Shown here: positions 1 to 4,596 of the stretch, piece by piece
Numbering within the stretch: the stretch's first letter is position 1
Layout: each line of letters begins with the position of its first letter
Assembly: GCA_050485745.1 (NCBI GenBank)
Contig: JBJHBY010000163.1
Coordinates: 1 to 8,087 of the forward strand
Direction of reading: 5' to 3'
From: JBJHBY01 sp050485745
GTDB taxonomy: Bacteria; Pseudomonadota; Gammaproteobacteria; Pseudomonadales; CAMLJR01
Length of the DNA: 8,087 nucleotides
Notes under the pieces: generated by a model
Told to the model about the DNA's origin: nothing
Seen by the model: the letters and a program-made list of their open reading frames with translations, nothing else
The model's database searches: none
Translations under genes and position numbers: made by a program

Positions 1-13
1 CGCTGCGGAAGGT

Positions 14-53
14 AAATCTGGTGGAAAAGGCTTCGCCTTTTTCCACCCTACGG
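14..53 (-). repeat. Palindromic core repeat, copy 1 (inverted)
   Basis: Read on the minus strand, this begins CCGTAGGGTGGAAAA and ends CCACCAGATTT, the same 40-bp core as at 166-205 and 3699-3738. The inner part folds into a hairpin: 20-31 pairs with 35-47, with a single bulged T at 42 and a TTC loop. No clean T-run follows on either strand, so a canonical intrinsic terminator is not supported. It faces copy 2 head to head. Any heptad array on its other side would lie off the left edge of the window. Confidence 0.85.
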
Positions 54-76
54 CGGGACGGGAGATGGAGGTGGCA

Positions 77-165
77 CGTCGGAAGTCGGAGGTCGGAAGC
101 CGGGAGACGCGGAGGGTTAAAAGCGAGAAGCGAAGAACGAGGAACGAGAGGCGAAAGGCGAAAGG
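77..165 (-). repeat. Degenerate heptad array, inverted arm (locus 1)
   Basis: A purine-rich run with a continuous 7-bp period. Examples on the plus strand are AGAAGCG (126-132), AAGAACG (133-139), AGGAACG (140-146), AGAGGCG (147-153) and AAAGGCG (154-160), with more diverged units such as AGTCGGA (84-90) further left. About twelve units are in phase. Their reverse complements (GCCTTTC, GCCTCTC, GCGTCTC) belong to the same family as the array at 226-302, so this is an inverted arm of the same repeat. It abuts the core at 166. Open reading frames through it show a 7-residue periodicity imposed by the DNA repeat and are not believed to be genes. Confidence 0.8.
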
Positions 166-205
166 CCGTAGGGTGGAAAACGGCGAAGCCTTTTCCACCA
201 GATTT
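166..205 (+). repeat. Palindromic core repeat, copy 2
   Basis: A 40-bp core starting CCGTAGGGTGGAAAA and ending CCACCAGATTT. It differs from copy 3 (3699-3738) at one position only, T versus C at the second-last base. The hairpin has a 9-bp outer stem (172-180 with 191-199), one bulged C at 181, a 3-bp GGC/GCC inner stem and a GAA loop. GTAGGGTGG...CCACC palindromes of this general look are common in intergenic DNA of proteobacteria, but I cannot name this exact family. The heptad array begins just downstream, after TTTGCG repeats at 203-214. Confidence 0.9.
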
Positions 206-225
206 GCGTTTGCGCCGTGTGTTTT

Positions 226-302
226 GCGTCTCCCGTCTCCCGTCCTGCGTCCTGCGTCTCGCGTCTTGCGTCTTGCGTCTCGCGTTTTGCATTTCGCGTC
301 TC
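226..302 (+). repeat. Degenerate heptad array, direct arm (locus 1)
   Basis: Eleven consecutive 7-bp units in perfect phase: GCGTCTC (226), CCGTCTC, CCGTCCT, GCGTCCT, GCGTCTC, GCGTCTT, GCGTCTT, GCGTCTC, GCGTTTT, GCATTTC and GCGTCTC (296). The consensus is GCGTCTY. The 7-bp period makes all three forward frames encode 7-residue repeats, so the upstream extension of the phosphatase reading frame through this array is an artefact. The array ends about 13 bp before the -10 box of the phosphatase promoter. Confidence 0.92.
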
Positions 303-315
303 GCGCCCGGTCACC

Positions 316-321
316 TATACT
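316..321 (+). promoter_or_regulatory. Putative -10 box (TATACT) for the phosphatase gene
   Basis: TATACT matches the sigma-70 -10 consensus at five of six positions and lies 27 bp before the chosen ATG, giving a short leader of about 20 nt. There is no good -35: the best candidate at 18-bp spacing is TTTCGC (292-297), which lies inside the last heptads of the repeat array. This position supports the downstream start at 349 and makes translation from further upstream unlikely. Confidence 0.5.
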
Positions 322-335
322 GCCGGGCCAATCAC

Positions 336-341
336 AGGGAG
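336..341 (+). promoter_or_regulatory. Ribosome binding site AGGGAG
   Basis: AGGGAG sits 7 nt before the ATG at 349. It is the only good Shine-Dalgarno in the region and fixes the phosphatase start, against a longer in-frame reading from 217 that would translate the heptad repeat array. Confidence 0.7.
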
Positions 342-348
342 CCATATC

Positions 349-828
349 ATGTCGTCAACCAGGGTGCTGTTTGTTTGCCTGGGCAATATCTGCCGCTCGC
401 CTTCCGCCGAGTGGATCTTTCGTGAACGGGTGCGCCAGGCGGGCCTGGAGGAACACATCGCGGTCGACTCCTGCGGCACCGCGCCCTTCAACGTCGGCAA
501 GCCCCCGGATGCGCGTGCGGTCGCGGCCACGCAGCGTGCGGGCTATCCCGTGGGGGAGCGACTGGCGCGGCAGATCAGTGACGAGGACTTCGCCAGCAGC
601 GATTACATCGTGGTGATGGACCAGGTCAACCTGACCACGGTCAAGGGCTGGGCGCCAGCGGACTTCCCGGGGGAGATCGAACTGTTTCTGCGCTATGCCC
701 CGCAGGGTGGCAACACCCAGATTCCCGACCCGTACTACGAGGATGCCGAGCGCTTTGACGGCGTCATCCGCCTGCTCGAACGCGCCTCCGACGGGCTGCT
801 CGGACATATTCGCAGCCGCCTGGGCTGA
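349..828 (+). CDS. Low-molecular-weight protein-tyrosine-phosphatase
   Basis: A 159-residue cytoplasmic enzyme of the low-molecular-weight phosphotyrosine phosphatase family, which removes phosphate from protein tyrosines. The N-terminus carries the P-loop signature CLGNICRSP at residues 10-18: C10 is the expected nucleophile and R16 the phosphate-binding arginine of CX5R. The DPYYED segment has D127 as the expected general acid, followed by the YY pair typical of the family. The length fits the usual 150-160 residues. The start is set by AGGGAG 7 nt upstream. No tyrosine kinase or exopolysaccharide genes are visible nearby, so a capsule or exopolysaccharide role (the Wzb/Etp type) cannot be inferred, and the physiological substrate is unknown. 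Arsenate reductases of the same fold are related, but the DPYYED motif and overall pattern favour a phosphatase. It converges on rlmD, with 6 bp between the stop codons and no visible terminator. Confidence 0.93.
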   Translation: MSSTRVLFVCLGNICRSPSAEWIFRERVRQAGLEEHIAVDSCGTAPFNVGKPPDARAVAATQRAGYPVGERLARQISDEDFASSDYIVVMDQVNLTTVKGWAPADFPGEIELFLRYAPQGGNTQIPDPYYEDAERFDGVIRLLERASDGLLGHIRSRLG

Positions 829-834
829 GCGCTC

Positions 835-2202
835 TCAGGCACCCGGCCCGCGCTCGAACAACAGCAGTGCCTCGGCGTGGCTGGTCTGCGGGAACATATC
901 AGCCAGGGCCGCGCGTACCGGCCGCAGTCCGCCCGCCCTGAGAATGGCGGCGTCCCGGGCCAGGGTGTGGGGGTCGCAGGAGACATACACCAGCCGCCGC
1001 ACGCTGGCCGCGTCCGGCGATGCCAGCAGGCGGCACAGGGCCTCGGCGCCGGCACGGGGCGGGTCCAGCACGGCCAGCTCCAGCCCGGCAACCAGGCTGG
1101 CCGGCGGCGCGAACAGATCGACCGCCATGAACTGCGCGACGACGCCCGGTTCGGCCTCCCGTTCAAGCCCCTGCCGCGCACGCTGCAGCATGGCGGCGTC
1201 GAGGTCATAACCGCGGACGTGCCCACCCCGCCGCGCCAGGGGCAGGCTGAAATTGCCCAGGCCACAGAAAAAATCCGCCACCGCTTGCCCGGGCTGCGGG
1301 CGCAACCAGTCCAGCGCGCGTGACACCATCGCGGCGTTGACCACCGGGTTGGCCTGGGTGAAATCCCCCGGGTGAAAACCCGCGCCCGAGCCGGGATAGG
1401 CCAGCAGTACCGGGTGGCGCAACAGCCAGTCGCCACCACGGCGCACCGCGCAGTGCAGGCCTTGATCGGCCAGCAGCCGGGCCAGTGCCAGGGCGGCGGC
1501 GGTGGCCTCCTCCGCCTGCCCGGGTTCGAGATCGAGCAGGAGGCCGACCCCGCCGGCTTCGTCATCGACATCGGCACAGGCCAGATGCGCCTCGCCACGG
1601 ATCTGCTGAAAGCGCCCCTCACCGGCCAGGCCCTGCCGCAGCGCGCGCAGGGCCGGCAGCAAGGCCGGCATCAGCACCGCGCAATCCGCACCGTCGACCA
1701 GTTCGTGGCGCCCGCTGGCGCGAAAACCACAGCGGCCATCGCGGATCAGTAACCGGGCGCGGTGCCGGTAGGCCCACTCCGGGCCGGTGATCGGCGCCTC
1801 CCACTGCAGGGGCTCCAGCGCCCGCAGCAGCCGCCGCAGGGTGGCCTCGCGGTGCGCCAGTTGCGCCGCCTGGGTCTGGTGCTGCAGGGAACAGCCACCA
1901 CAGTGTCCGAACACGGCACACGGGGGTTCGCGCCGCGATGGCGCCGGCTCGATCACCTGCAGCAGACGCGCTTCGTCGTAATGCCGGTGGCGGCGCTCGA
2001 TGCGCACCTGAACGCGCTCCCCGGGCAAGCCGCCGCGAACAAAAACCCGCTTGCCATCGACGCGGCCGAGGCCACGGCCCTCATCGCTCTGTGCATCCAG
2101 GGTCAGTTCCAGCACCTCGCCCCCCGGGGGGTGCGCCTGGCCAGCCGCACGCGGCGAACGCCCCGGGCGAACCAGGAGCGGCCCGCGCCGGCGCCCGCTC
2201 AC
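835..2202 (-). CDS. rlmD: 23S rRNA (uracil-1939-C5)-methyltransferase RlmD
   Basis: A SAM-dependent, Fe-S-containing RNA m5U methyltransferase of the RumA/TrmA family, expected to methylate U1939 of 23S rRNA. With the GTG start it is 455 residues (E. coli RlmD is 433). Domains in order: a basic N-terminus; a TRAM RNA-binding domain at about 29-85; [4Fe-4S] ligands C95, C101 and C104 (CX5CX2C) plus C174; a central domain; SAM-binding VADFFCGLGNFSLPLA at about 308-323; DPPRAGA from 380; the catalytic nucleophile C409 in VSCDPHTLARD; and the expected base E444, 35 residues further on as in E. coli. The four cysteines argue for RlmD over TrmA, which lacks the cluster; RlmC is an alternative but is usually shorter and lacks the TRAM domain. 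The GTG at 2202 is chosen because GGGAGG precedes it and TRAM follows closely. An in-frame ATG at 2394 would add 64 low-complexity residues with no family support. Confidence 0.93.
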   Translation of the reverse strand: MSGRRRGPLLVRPGRSPRAAGQAHPPGGEVLELTLDAQSDEGRGLGRVDGKRVFVRGGLPGERVQVRIERRHRHYDEARLLQVIEPAPSRREPPCAVFGHCGGCSLQHQTQAAQLAHREATLRRLLRALEPLQWEAPITGPEWAYRHRARLLIRDGRCGFRASGRHELVDGADCAVLMPALLPALRALRQGLAGEGRFQQIRGEAHLACADVDDEAGGVGLLLDLEPGQAEEATAAALALARLLADQGLHCAVRRGGDWLLRHPVLLAYPGSGAGFHPGDFTQANPVVNAAMVSRALDWLRPQPGQAVADFFCGLGNFSLPLARRGGHVRGYDLDAAMLQRARQGLEREAEPGVVAQFMAVDLFAPPASLVAGLELAVLDPPRAGAEALCRLLASPDAASVRRLVYVSCDPHTLARDAAILRAGGLRPVRAALADMFPQTSHAEALLLFERGPGA

Positions 2203-2206
2203 CGGG

Positions 2207-2212
2207 CCTCCC
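2207..2212 (-). promoter_or_regulatory. Ribosome binding site GGGAGG for rlmD (decides GTG start)
   Basis: On the minus strand GGGAGG lies 4 nt before the GTG at 2202. The spacing is slightly short, but this is the strongest Shine-Dalgarno near the TRAM domain and is the main reason for preferring the GTG over the upstream ATG at 2394. Confidence 0.6.
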
Positions 2213-2339
2213 GCACGGGAAAAACCAGGAAGGTGGCCGCAACAGGCAAGGGGCTGAACCGGAGCGCGGCAGGACGCGGCAGAAAACAAGGCATGGGGGC
2301 TGACATCACGGCGGCCATGGCGCGAAGGGAACGGCCGCC

Positions 2340-2345
2340 ATTGTA
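2340..2345 (-). promoter_or_regulatory. Possible -10 box (TACAAT) for rlmD
   Basis: TACAAT on the minus strand, about 138 bp before the rlmD GTG. There is no convincing -35: TTGCCG is only 14 bp upstream, and TGGTTG at 17 bp is poor. If this is the promoter, the ATG at 2394 lies upstream of the transcript, which agrees with the GTG start. The rest of 2213-2339 shows no gene or clear structure. Confidence 0.3.
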
Positions 2346-2388
2346 GCCACGGCGGCCTGCGGCAACCAGATGGACGTGTCGGCAATGC

Positions 2389-2417
2389 CTGCAATTTTCA
2401 TGGGCTTTCCCTATAAT
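2389..2417 (+). promoter_or_regulatory. Sigma-70 promoter of the DAHP synthase gene
   Basis: A perfect TATAAT -10 at 2412-2417, with a weak -35 (CTGCAA, 2389-2394) at exactly 17-bp spacing. Initiation would fall near 2424, leaving a leader of about 50 nt. The -10 itself contains the upstream in-frame ATG at 2416, so that ATG cannot be in the mRNA and the coding start must be 2473. I found no leader peptide, attenuator, or convincing TyrR or TrpR operator. Confidence 0.65.
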
Positions 2418-2472
2418 GGCGGGTTCGTTAGCTACAAACCGAAATCGCCAGCCGACCAGCGCGGACCCGATC

Positions 2473-3546
2473 ATGAACGAAGATGTGGTTGAAAACCTCA
2501 ACGTGGAAGCACAGGACATTCTCATTACCCCCGAGCAGCTGAAACAGGCGCTGCCCATGTCCGCGAGTGCGCGGCAAACCGTGACCCGTTCACGCCAGGT
2601 GGTGCGCGATATTCTCGACCGCCGCGATCCGCGCCTGTTCCTCGTTGTCGGCCCCTGCTCCATCCACGATGTGAATGCGGCGATGGACTACGCACAGCGC
2701 CTGAAAAAACTCGCCGACGAAGTCTCCGACACGCTGTTCATCATCATGCGCGTGTACTTCGAGAAGCCCCGCACCACCGTCGGCTGGAAGGGACTGATCA
2801 ACGACCCGCACATGAACGATACCTTCCGCATCGAAGAAGGCCTGCACATCGGCCGCCGCCTGCTGCAGGACATCTCGGAGCTGGGCCTGCCCACCTCGAC
2901 GGAAGCCCTGGACCCGATTTCGCCGCAGTACCTGCAGGACTACATCGCCTGGTCGGCGATCGGCGCCCGCACCACGGAATCCCAGACCCACCGGGAGATG
3001 GCCAGCGGCCTGTCCTCCGCCGTGGGCTTCAAGAACGGCACCGACGGCGGCCTCGAAGTGGCGATCAACGCCATCGGCTCAGCCGTGCGCCCGCACCGTT
3101 TTCTCGGCATCAACCACCAGGGCCAGGTCGCGGTCATCCACACCCGCGGCAACCCCTATGCGCACATCGTGCTGCGCGGCGGCAGCAACGGCCCCAACTA
3201 TGATTCGGTGCACATCACCCTGTGCGAACAGGCGCTGGAAAAAGCCGGTCTGCCGCGCAACATCATGGTGGACTGCAGCCACGCCAACTCCAACAAGCAG
3301 CCGGAACTGCAACCGCTGGTCATGGAAAACGTCGGCAACCAGATCCTCGAGGGCAACCGCTCGATCGTGGGACTGATGGTGGAAAGCAATCTGAAGGGGG
3401 GCAAGCAGTCGATCCCGGAGGACCTGTCCAAGCTGGAATACGGGGTCTCGGTCACCGATGGCTGCATCGGCTGGGACGCCACGGAACAGGCCATCCGCGA
3501 CATGGCCGCGCGACTGCGTGAGGTTTTGCCGGGGCGGCGGGGGTAG
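2473..3546 (+). CDS. aroF: 3-deoxy-7-phosphoheptulonate (DAHP) synthase, class I, AroF-like
   Basis: Condenses phosphoenolpyruvate with erythrose 4-phosphate to DAHP, the first committed step of the shikimate pathway, in the cytoplasm. At 357 residues it matches the type I-alpha enzymes (350-356 in E. coli). The divalent metal ligands are all present: C62 in GPCSIHD, H270 in CSHANSNK, E304 in MVESN and D329 in VTDGCIGW. Other family blocks are YFEKPRTTVGWKGLINDP, GARTTESQTHREMASGLS and VGFKNGTDG. Among the three E. coli isozymes it reads closest to AroF: an ungapped N-terminus with TPEQLK at 19-24, TEALDP and PHRFLGIN. N8 aligns with E. coli AroF Asn8, a residue linked to tyrosine inhibition, so tyrosine sensitivity is a reasonable inference. 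The start at 2473 is forced by the promoter position; only a weak GGA lies upstream as Shine-Dalgarno. It stands alone and converges on nfuA across a repeat-filled gap. The isozyme symbol is less certain than the function. Confidence 0.93.
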   Translation: MNEDVVENLNVEAQDILITPEQLKQALPMSASARQTVTRSRQVVRDILDRRDPRLFLVVGPCSIHDVNAAMDYAQRLKKLADEVSDTLFIIMRVYFEKPRTTVGWKGLINDPHMNDTFRIEEGLHIGRRLLQDISELGLPTSTEALDPISPQYLQDYIAWSAIGARTTESQTHREMASGLSSAVGFKNGTDGGLEVAINAIGSAVRPHRFLGINHQGQVAVIHTRGNPYAHIVLRGGSNGPNYDSVHITLCEQALEKAGLPRNIMVDCSHANSNKQPELQPLVMENVGNQILEGNRSIVGLMVESNLKGGKQSIPEDLSKLEYGVSVTDGCIGWDATEQAIRDMAARLREVLPGRRG

Positions 3547-3554
3547 GGGCGAGC

Positions 3555-3624
3555 GAGACGCTAAACGCGAGACGCAAGACGCAAGAGGCAAGAGGCAAGA
3601 GGCAAGAGGCTAAACGCGAGACGC
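3555..3624 (-). repeat. Degenerate heptad array, inverted arm (locus 2)
   Basis: Ten 7-bp units in perfect phase, starting 8 bp after the DAHP synthase stop codon: GAGACGC, TAAACGC, GAGACGC, AAGACGC, AAGAGGC four times, TAAACGC and GAGACGC. The reverse complements (GCGTCTC, GCGTTTA, GCCTCTT) belong to the GCGTCTY family of the right arm at 3739-3787, so the two arms can pair. The identical AAGAGGC run (3583-3610) looks like a recent local tandem expansion. Confidence 0.92.
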
Positions 3625-3637
3625 GGGGCAAAACGCT

Positions 3638-3664
3638 AGACGTCTGACGTCAGGCCAGTCTGGC
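3638..3664. repeat. Cluster of short perfect palindromes in the inter-arm spacer
   Basis: AGACGTCT (3638-3645) and TGACGTCA (3645-3652) are perfect 8-bp palindromes sharing one base, followed by GCCAG-T-CTGGC (3654-3664). They lie in the 74-bp spacer (3625-3698) that separates the inverted heptad arm from the core at this locus and is absent from locus 1. No function is recognised. They may simply be the tip of the larger inverted structure. The rest of the spacer, to 3698, shows nothing I recognise. Confidence 0.5.
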
Positions 3665-3698
3665 GTTGCGGGATATAGAGCGTCGCGGTCTGGTTCAG

Positions 3699-3738
3699 CC
3701 GTAGGGTGGAAAACGGCGAAGCCTTTTCCACCAGATCT
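3699..3738 (+). repeat. Palindromic core repeat, copy 3
   Basis: Begins CCGTAGGGTGGAAAA and ends CCACCAGATCT; 39 of 40 positions are identical to copy 2, about 3.5 kb away. It forms the same bulged hairpin (GGTGGAAAA with TTTTCCACC around GGC-GAA-GCC) and is again followed directly by the pyrimidine-rich heptad array. Such identity in otherwise unconstrained DNA implies recent duplication, or selection or concerted evolution. It lies in the 3' region shared by convergent aroF and nfuA, where a hairpin could protect or end transcripts, but no U-tract is present. Confidence 0.92.
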
Positions 3739-3787
3739 GCCTTTCGCGTCTCGCGTCTCGCGTCTCGCATTTAGCGTCTTGCGTCCT
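3739..3787 (+). repeat. Degenerate heptad array, direct arm (locus 2)
   Basis: Seven units in phase: GCCTTTC, GCGTCTC three times (3746-3766), GCATTTA, GCGTCTT and GCGTCCT, trailing off as GCGCGCC to 3794. The unit order near the end (a GCATTT-type unit followed by GCGTCTY) resembles 289-302 at locus 1, suggesting that core and array move or diverge as one element. The array ends about 17 bp from the nfuA stop codon. Confidence 0.9.
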
Positions 3788-3804
3788 GCGCGCCGCGCCC
3801 TGCC

Positions 3805-4410
3805 TCAATAATACGCCTGACTACGATCCGTGTGGTCCGTAATATCGCGCACGCCCTTCAGCTGCGGGATCTGTTCCAACAGGGTTTTTTCCACGCCCTG
3901 CTTCAGGGTCAGGTCGACCATGCCGCAGCCCTGGCAGCCACCCCCGAAACGCAGGATCGCGACGTCTTCTTCGCTGAGCACTTCCACCAGACTGACCTCG
4001 CCACCGTGGGCGGCGAGTGAGGGGTTCACCTCGTTGTAGAGCACGTAGTTGATGCGGTCTTCGATCGAGCTCTCATCATTGACCCGGGGCAACTTCGCAT
4101 TGGGCGCCTTGATGGTGAGCTGACCGCCCATGCGATCCGCCGCGTAATCCACCACGGCATCCTCCAGGAACGGCAGGCTGCGCTTTTCGAACCAGGCCTT
4201 GAGCTCGGGGTACTCCACCACCAGGTCGTCGCCGCTGACATCCGCGGCACGGCAATAGGCGATGCAGGTTTCCGCCTTGGGTGTGCCCGGCTGGTTGATG
4301 AACATGCGGATACCGAGCACATCCTCGTCCTGCTTCGACAGCAATTCGGCCAGATAGGTACGGGCGGAATCGGTCAGGTCGATGTTCAATTCCACTGCTT
4401 GCTGGGACAT
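3805..4410 (-). CDS. nfuA: Fe-S biogenesis protein NfuA
   Basis: A cytoplasmic iron-sulfur carrier that receives a [4Fe-4S] cluster and passes it to apo-enzymes, important under oxidative stress or iron limitation in E. coli. At 201 residues it is slightly longer than E. coli NfuA (191). The N-terminal half (about 10-100) is the A-type-like domain with NQPGTPKAETCIAYC, including C49 and C53. The C-terminal half (about 110-201) is the NifU-like domain with NPSLAAHGGEVSL, then FGGGCQGCGMVDLTLKQG, where C159 and C162 form the cluster-binding CXXC; it ends in YY as in E. coli. The ATG at 4410 has GAGGA about 10 nt upstream. The in-frame ATG at 4458 would add 16 residues without family support. 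It is divergent from metH across a region with a type 1 IscR-like site, which suggests repression by Fe-S-loaded IscR, and convergent with aroF. Confidence 0.95.
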   Translation of the reverse strand: MSQQAVELNIDLTDSARTYLAELLSKQDEDVLGIRMFINQPGTPKAETCIAYCRAADVSGDDLVVEYPELKAWFEKRSLPFLEDAVVDYAADRMGGQLTIKAPNAKLPRVNDESSIEDRINYVLYNEVNPSLAAHGGEVSLVEVLSEEDVAILRFGGGCQGCGMVDLTLKQGVEKTLLEQIPQLKGVRDITDHTDRSQAYY

Positions 4411-4420
4411 TGCCGGACGA

Positions 4421-4426
4421 TCCTCT
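4421..4426 (-). promoter_or_regulatory. Ribosome binding site AGAGGA for nfuA
   Basis: AGAGGA on the minus strand, with about 10 nt to the ATG at 4410. It supports that start over the upstream in-frame ATG at 4458, which lacks a comparable site. Confidence 0.55.
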
Positions 4427-4487
4427 GTAGTGACGGCTGGACGGAGACGGGGCGGCACTGCGCGCGGCGCACCGCCCGGATTCCATC

Positions 4488-4496
4488 TGGTACAAT
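4488..4496 (+). promoter_or_regulatory. Putative extended -10 promoter (TGG-TACAAT) for metH
   Basis: TACAAT at 4491-4496, preceded by TGG, forms an extended -10 motif; no good -35 is present, as is usual for extended -10 promoters. Initiation would be near 4503, giving a leader of about 95 nt before metH. The IscR-like palindrome would then lie at about +15 to +39, where a bound protein could block elongation. I found no convincing cobalamin, SAM or SAH riboswitch in the leader. Confidence 0.45.
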
Positions 4497-4500
4497 GGCA

Positions 4501-4509
4501 AATTTACCA
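4501..4509 (-). promoter_or_regulatory. Putative extended -10 (TGG-TAAATT) for nfuA
   Basis: On the minus strand TGG precedes TAAATT, a 4/6 match to the -10 consensus. At 17-bp spacing the -35 position (4524-4529) falls inside the IscR-like palindrome, the arrangement expected for IscR repression by occlusion. It lies only a few bases from the metH -10 on the other strand, so the two promoters face away from each other with overlapping cores. The match is modest. Confidence 0.35.
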
Positions 4510-4516
4510 CAGAGCA

Positions 4517-4541
4517 ATACCTGACTACCATAGTCGGATTT
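4517..4541. promoter_or_regulatory. Predicted type 1 IscR binding site
   Basis: A 25-bp site with arms CTGACTA (4521-4527) and TAGTCGG (4531-4537) around CCA, preceded by ATAC. The E. coli type 1 IscR consensus, from memory, is ATASYYGACT-RWWWY-AGTCRRSTAT. Both GACT/AGTC half-sites, the ATA and the YY/RR positions match, about 21 of 25 overall, with mismatches at two of the central W positions and two right-flank positions. Fe-S-loaded IscR binds type 1 sites. The adjacent divergent gene nfuA encodes an Fe-S carrier and is a known kind of IscR target, which strengthens the call. Confidence 0.75.
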
Positions 4542-4586
4542 AGCACCGAGCAGCCCCGCGCAGCAGCAACCTGCCAGCCCCGCCAC

Positions 4587-4590
4587 AGGA
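4587..4590 (+). promoter_or_regulatory. Ribosome binding site AGGA for metH
   Basis: ACAGGA ends 6 nt before the ATG at 4597, a standard spacing. It supports this as the metH start, agreeing with where the homocysteine-binding domain begins. Confidence 0.6.
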
Positions 4591-4596
4591 CACCCG

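Noticed and set aside
20..47. Rho-independent terminator made by the core hairpin (also at 172-199 and 3705-3732)
   Set aside because: The stem is strong but interrupted by a bulge, and no T-run follows on either strand, so it is annotated only as a repeat core.
77..302. CRISPR array
   Set aside because: The repeat period is 7 bp, with no spacers of 25-40 bp, and no cas genes are present.
217..348. In-frame N-terminal extension of the phosphatase through the heptad array, with a 7-residue repeat (CVSRLAS-like)
   Set aside because: The peptide repeat follows from the 7-bp DNA period and appears in all frames. A good ribosome binding site and a -10 box sit just before the ATG at 349.
829..834. 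Terminator between the convergent phosphatase and rlmD genes
   Set aside because: Only 6 bp separate the stop codons, and no hairpin with a T-run is evident around the junction.
735..1622. Second minus-strand frame inside rlmD
   Set aside because: It is an alternate frame of rlmD, rich in Arg/Pro/Trp as expected of a GC-rich shadow; the true frame carries all the RlmD motifs.
2416..2472. Upstream ATG giving a 376-residue DAHP synthase
   Set aside because: This ATG lies within the TATAAT promoter box and upstream of the expected transcript start; the 19 extra residues have no counterpart in the family.
4503..4596. Cobalamin, SAM or SAH riboswitch in the metH leader
   Set aside because: The leader is only about 95 nt and shows no B12-box-like or SAM/SAH aptamer pattern I recognise. 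Its main inverted repeat is better explained as the IscR-type operator.
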